Shown here: positions 60,002-64,000 of the stretch, in pieces
Numbering within the stretch: position 1 is the stretch's first letter
Layout of the letters: each line of letters starts with the position of its first letter
Source of the DNA: Vibrio penaeicida
GTDB taxonomy: Bacteria; Pseudomonadota; Gammaproteobacteria; Enterobacterales; Vibrionaceae
Assembly (NCBI RefSeq): GCF_002933855.1
Contig: NZ_BFAQ01000004.1
Span: 1,050-65,049, forward strand
Direction: 5' to 3'
DNA: 64,000 nucleotides
The notes under the pieces: model-generated
The model's database searches: none
What the model was told of the DNA's origin: nothing
Seen by the model: the letters and a program-made list of their open reading frames with translations, nothing else
Position numbers and translations under genes: made by a program

Positions 60002-62125
60002 TTGGATAAACACGCATTATTAAGAGTTGTCTCTTCAGCTCGTGATCCTAAAGTGATCGCAGAAGAATTATTCAATTTCCTATCCGAACATTTCTCCCCC
60101 CATGCGATGTATTTTGTCCAAGCTCCTTCAACCGATAATCAACCCAAGCCTGGGTTTTCAAAAGGAGAGTTTGTCGCCCCTTCAAGTTTTCCCTCTTCGT
60201 TTTGGGCGTGGGCAGCGCAATTTGATACATCCGATGGCTTAATCCCTTTAGAAATTAATACCTGTTCGTGGAACTACAAAGAAACCCTGAATGGAGAGTG
60301 CTTTCTGATGATGTTTGATAATCATCCAGAGTGGCGCACTTACCTGTTTGTTGAAGCGGTTGACCCCGAAAAATACCAAACCAACACAACCAAAGAGTTC
60401 CTTGATATTTTGAACATCACTGCCGCTCGTTGGCAGTGTTTAAGAGCGGAGCGAAACGCATCACTGGAATTTAAGAACCGTGACATGCGTGAAGCGAAAT
60501 ACCTAGACGAGATTCGCCAGCGTGAAACCTTCATCCAAAAAATGAAACTGGTGCAGCAAGTGGCGCTAGAGCTCTCAAACCCCGCGTCTCTGGACGACTT
60601 ATATAAAGGGGCGGTTGAAGCCATTCGCGATCGCTTGGGGTTTGATCGCAGTGTTTTTATGTTGTTGGATATGAAAAAGCGCTGTTTTACCAGCACTTAT
60701 GGCACCACCGAGCAAGGCGAAACGCAAGAGGAGCACCAATCTGTATACGATCTCCATCAGCTGGAAGATGACTATATCGAGGCCTTACATAACCATGAAG
60801 AGTCTTTGGTGATCATGGAAAATGCACCACTTTATACGACGGGGAGTGTGGTCGGGCAGGGGTGGAATGGCATGCTCATTTTAAGAGATGAAAATGAGCC
60901 GATTGGTTGGATAGCGATTGATAATTACATTCACCGTGATCCTATTACGGCTTATCAAAAAGAGATGCTGAAGTCTTTTGGCTCTCTGCTTTCTCAGATC
61001 TACATACGGAAGAAACAAGAACAGAATATTCGCTTGCTTCACTCGAGTATGGTGGCGTTATCTCGATGTACCACTGTAAACGAGGTGTGTAAATCCGCAG
61101 TGGAATTTGCCATCAATAACCTCGGTATTGATCGGATGGCGGTCTTTTTGACCGACCCAGATCTCACCCACCTTCGAGGTACATGGGGAACCGATATTCA
61201 AGGAAATGTGGTGGATGAAAGCTACTACGAGACTAAAATGCAGCGCGACAGACCCCTCGTCTCGACTGCTATCAATAAGCCTAATACGCTTTCACTGGAA
61301 GAGTCTGTACCCATTTACCACGACAAGCGAATCGTCGGTTTTGGTTGGACAGCCATGACCATGCTAAAAAGCAGCTCAGAAGGACCCATTGCGTTTCTTG
61401 CTGCCGATAACTTATTAACCCGCAAACCCATGACAAGCCAACTTCAAGAAATGATGTTGTTGTTTGCCTCTAACCTTGCTGAAGTTTTGCAGCGCACCCG
61501 AGCGCAAGAAGACATTCGAACTCTGAACGAAAACTTAGAGCAGCAAGTGCGAAACCGAACTCTAGAGCTGGAGCTTGCAAACCAGCAGCTTGAAGCCTTG
61601 TCGAGCATAGACCCACTCACGCGTCTTGGTAACCGAAGGCAGTTGAGCAAGCACATGAATGATATTGCCAACCGCAAAGCCGGCACGCCACAAAGTATTG
61701 GTTTAATATTGCTCGATATTGACCACTTTGGCTTGTTTAATCAGGAGTACGGGCACTTAGAAGGGGATATTGCCCTGATTCGGCTTGGGAATATCCTAAG
61801 TAATTTTTGCGACAGCAATGATGAAACGTTTTGTCGTATTGGCGGTGAAGAATTTGCCTTGCTGCTTTCGGACACCACCGAAAGCAAAACACGCAAAATA
61901 GCCGAGAAAATTCGAAAATGCATCGAAACAGACGGCATCCCACATGCGAAAAACGACAGCTCATCCGTATTAACGGTTTCAATTGGTTATCTAACTGAGT
62001 CGGTTTTGCCATCCAATTTCGACTTTGACTCCATGTATTCCAAAGCGGATAAAGCACTGTATCAAGCAAAAGATCTAGGGCGAAACCGCATTGTGAATGC
62101 TTCGGATGTTGCCATTGTGATTTAG
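60002..62125 (+). CDS. Diguanylate cyclase with tandem GAF domains
   Basis: 707 residues, cytoplasmic. An N-terminal region of unknown type (1-150) and a coiled-coil stretch lead to two GAF-like domains (about 195-335 and 350-500). A second coiled coil (LEQQVRNRTLELELANQQLE) leads into a GGDEF domain with motif GGEEF at 614-618 (CRIGGEEFALLL). Predicted to synthesise c-di-GMP in response to ligands of the GAF domains. The likely start is a TTG (60002) since the first in-frame ATG (residue 35) would cut into the N-terminal region. A terminator follows. Confidence 0.88.
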   Translation: MDKHALLRVVSSARDPKVIAEELFNFLSEHFSPHAMYFVQAPSTDNQPKPGFSKGEFVAPSSFPSSFWAWAAQFDTSDGLIPLEINTCSWNYKETLNGECFLMMFDNHPEWRTYLFVEAVDPEKYQTNTTKEFLDILNITAARWQCLRAERNASLEFKNRDMREAKYLDEIRQRETFIQKMKLVQQVALELSNPASLDDLYKGAVEAIRDRLGFDRSVFMLLDMKKRCFTSTYGTTEQGETQEEHQSVYDLHQLEDDYIEALHNHEESLVIMENAPLYTTGSVVGQGWNGMLILRDENEPIGWIAIDNYIHRDPITAYQKEMLKSFGSLLSQIYIRKKQEQNIRLLHSSMVALSRCTTVNEVCKSAVEFAINNLGIDRMAVFLTDPDLTHLRGTWGTDIQGNVVDESYYETKMQRDRPLVSTAINKPNTLSLEESVPIYHDKRIVGFGWTAMTMLKSSSEGPIAFLAADNLLTRKPMTSQLQEMMLLFASNLAEVLQRTRAQEDIRTLNENLEQQVRNRTLELELANQQLEALSSIDPLTRLGNRRQLSKHMNDIANRKAGTPQSIGLILLDIDHFGLFNQEYGHLEGDIALIRLGNILSNFCDSNDETFCRIGGEEFALLLSDTTESKTRKIAEKIRKCIETDGIPHAKNDSSSVLTVSIGYLTESVLPSNFDFDSMYSKADKALYQAKDLGRNRIVNASDVAIVI

Positions 62126-62201
62126 TCTCTATCCATCACCGATTGCGCCCTTGTTTTATTTATAACGACTCATACCCACAGCATTCAAGTGTATAAACGA
62201 T

Positions 62202-62236
62202 AAAAGCCCCAACCTCTTCCAAGGATGGGGCTTTTT
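62202..62236. terminator. Bidirectional terminator
   Basis: AAAAGCCCC (62202-62210) pairs with GGGGCTTTTT (62227-62236). It lies between the GAF-GGDEF gene and the convergent exported-protease gene. Confidence 0.85.
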
Positions 62237-62287
62237 ATTACCTGAAATCAGGCTCCGTTAGGTATCAATCACGCACAAACGCGTTTG

Positions 62288-64000
62288 TTAATCTTTGCGA
62301 CGTGTACGCACTGTTCTAGAGGCACCCATCACCAATAGAGCCAACATGCCAAATAGACTCACAGAACCGCCAGATGACGAGGTGGATGGAGGAGTAGTCG
62401 TAATTGTAACTTTTGGTTGTACAGTCACAGTAATTTCACCCGTTGCGGACCCGCCTTTGCCATCAGACGCTTTATAGGTGAACGTTTCTACCCATTGTGC
62501 TGCGCCAGAAGTACCAGGTGCCGTGTACGTGATCTTATTACCTTGAATTGACGTACTGCCTCGCTTAGGAAGTGATGTAATCGTTAGGCTTAGTGTATCG
62601 CCATCGGCATCTGTGTCGTTATCAAGTGGCTTAATAACGACTTTATCGCCGAATGTAACGGTAACGGCATCGTCTTGAGTAACCGGAACTTTATTACTTG
62701 CTTGAATGTTAAAAGTAACCGTATCCGTCGATTGAGCCCCTGCTTCATCGGTAACGGTAAGCGTCACATCTAATCTTTTACTTTCACTTAAATGCGGTAT
62801 ACGAACTGTTAGTTGAGAAGAGTGTTCACCAAATAATAGATAATCTTCGGACGTACTCCAAAGGTATTTTAGATTTGATGTTTCAACGTCGGAACTTTCA
62901 GTACCAGATATTGTGATAGATTGACCTGCAGAGATGATAGCTGAACGAGCTGAAATAACCGCCGTAGGCACGTCATTTACCGGGTTTACTGTGATATCAA
63001 CAGTGGCAATGTTTGACGTTAACTCTTCCGTTGTCTTCAATCGATAGGTAAATGAGTCGTTACCATGGAAGTTGGTGTTTGGTATGTAGTTAGCAACAGT
63101 TGATTGAGTATAAACTCGTCCGTGAGCAGGAGGAGTGACGATTTCGATCCCCTCTATTGGATGAGAGAAGTCGACTATGTCATTATTTCTCAGGTTTGAA
63201 TCTACCGCGGTGTCTTCGTCCAATACGATTGTATCGTTTTCAGCAGTGAGCACCGCGCTTGTGTCGGAGCGCAACAGTGCGCCAAAGCTAAACTGAAGCA
63301 TTGGGTTCATAGCGAAAAGTTGGTGATTATCTTTAAAAAGTGCGTCACTTGACCACCAAGATTCCACTTCACTGTAATTAATATAGGTTTCGAAGAATTT
63401 CCGTTCGATTTCTACGAAACCGTCGGTGAGTTCCAATAGTAGCGTGCTTTTCCCATCGGGTAGTGAAACGCTGTTTTCTAGCATAATTCTATTGCTCTCA
63501 GGAATGTATCCTTGAGACAGAAGTTGACCTTCTTCTGGAGTAACAGAGAGAACATTGTCAGCAGGTTGGTATGGGAATAACCAGAGTTTATATTGAGTGT
63601 CTTGAATACCCGTAGATCGAGTATAGATATGCAGGCCATCCAAAACACTTAACGAGTCTCGTGGATTAATGGCAAAGGCTGCATAATTAACACCAGTATA
63701 AGAAAGCTGCAAGTAAGCGCGCTGGAAAGAGGTTGCCCAAGCGTATTTGTTTGGCTCGTCGACCATGCGTAAGTTAAAACTTGCTCTATTTGTATTGCTT
63801 GAGATGCTAGTAAACGCAATGTCAGAGTTTATCCCGACAAAACTGGATAGAGATGGAGTTGTGGTATCCGACAAGCTACGTTTGTTTGTGCTACCAGGGA
63901 AGACGTCACCGTTATCTGCTCTCCAGCCAACACCGAGTTCATCCAGCCCATCAGCCTGCAAAATCTGAACCTGCATCGGTCCAACTTTACGCGCTTCGTT
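62288..64000 (-). CDS. Exported protein with cadherin/PKD-like repeats and GlyGly-CTERM tail, probably C-terminal part of an M6 metalloprotease (5' end outside window)
   Basis: 570 residues are visible. The frame stays open to base 64000, so the N-terminal part, including any protease active site, is missing. The segment VQILQADGLDELGVGWRADN, then GDVFPGSTNK, resembles the end of the catalytic domain of M6 (immune inhibitor A/PrtV-like) peptidases. After this come a cadherin-like/tandem-95 type repeat (VLDEDTAVDSNLRNND), a PKD-like domain, and a Big_9-like repeat (DNDTDADGDTLSL). A Thr/Ser/Pro linker follows, and then SSSGGS plus a hydrophobic helix and RTRRKD. That tail is a GlyGly-CTERM signal, which in other species is cut by rhombosortase on proteins secreted by the type II system. 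Confidence 0.75.
   Translation of the reverse strand, partial: NEARKVGPMQVQILQADGLDELGVGWRADNGDVFPGSTNKRSLSDTTTPSLSSFVGINSDIAFTSISSNTNRASFNLRMVDEPNKYAWATSFQRAYLQLSYTGVNYAAFAINPRDSLSVLDGLHIYTRSTGIQDTQYKLWLFPYQPADNVLSVTPEEGQLLSQGYIPESNRIMLENSVSLPDGKSTLLLELTDGFVEIERKFFETYINYSEVESWWSSDALFKDNHQLFAMNPMLQFSFGALLRSDTSAVLTAENDTIVLDEDTAVDSNLRNNDIVDFSHPIEGIEIVTPPAHGRVYTQSTVANYIPNTNFHGNDSFTYRLKTTEELTSNIATVDITVNPVNDVPTAVISARSAIISAGQSITISGTESSDVETSNLKYLWSTSEDYLLFGEHSSQLTVRIPHLSESKRLDVTLTVTDEAGAQSTDTVTFNIQASNKVPVTQDDAVTVTFGDKVVIKPLDNDTDADGDTLSLTITSLPKRGSTSIQGNKITYTAPGTSGAAQWVETFTYKASDGKGGSATGEITVTVQPKVTITTTPPSTSSSGGSVSLFGMLALLVMGASRTVRTRRKD

Overview
The window looks like a chromosomal segment from a marine gammaproteobacterium of the family Vibrionaceae, most likely a Vibrio. 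The evidence is the general protein content, a GlyGly-CTERM exported protein, several c-di-GMP enzymes, and two kinds of short intergenic repeat of a type I associate with vibrios. No rRNA, tRNA, CRISPR array, transposase or phage gene was seen. The species is not assigned.

Layout. Positions 1-1508 hold the end of a small acyl-chain synthesis cluster: ketosynthase end, MaoC-like hotdog protein, acyl carrier protein. Positions 1659-8353 carry two unrecognised proteins followed by a giant RHS/YD-repeat protein with a glycine-rich hydrophobic tail. Positions 8497-12498 encode a multidomain hybrid sensor kinase. Positions 12.6-26.2 kb are ordinary housekeeping and accessory genes: YtoQ, DUF418, GNAT, M3 peptidase, a RidA/DUF2798/monooxygenase operon with a divergent LysR regulator, class II amidotransferase, S33 peptidase, MAPEG, small lipoprotein, DUF1801, DUF3224 and a diguanylate cyclase. 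aroG follows at 26.4 kb.

The most interesting part is 28.3-49.7 kb, a large carbon-catabolic island. KdgK and Eda form the lower end of a 2-keto-3-deoxygluconate (KDG) route. Around a FadR-type GntR regulator lie a GMC oxidoreductase and aldehyde dehydrogenase pair, an enolase-superfamily acid-sugar dehydratase, a mannitol dehydrogenase/fructuronate reductase-type enzyme, a zinc polyol/aldonate dehydrogenase and an Ldh2-type oxidoreductase. These are followed by a TRAP transporter, a complete sugar ABC transporter with two permeases, a membrane diiron hydroxylase of the sterol desaturase superfamily, its FAD reductase and a convergent Rieske ferredoxin. A near-identical palindrome, TGGTAnnACCA, stands in front of the aldehyde dehydrogenase, the dehydratase and the Rieske gene. 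This suggests one GntR regulon that joins an oxygenase to sugar-acid catabolism. The substrate cannot be read from sequence.

Positions 49.9-64 kb hold a MarR regulator, a stand-alone CBM48 protein, a GGDEF-EAL protein, an AldB/ExaC-type aldehyde dehydrogenase with a sigma-54 promoter and divergent AcoR-type activator, a LysR/EmrD-type efflux pair and a GAF-GGDEF protein. The last gene is the 3' part of a probable M6 metalloprotease with cadherin/PKD-like repeats and a GlyGly-CTERM tail.

Two sequence-level oddities recur. Short degenerate tandem duplications (14-21 nt units) sit on or just after stop codons at six places. One copy of a MITE-like repeat supplies the last ~25 codons of the EmrD-type transporter.
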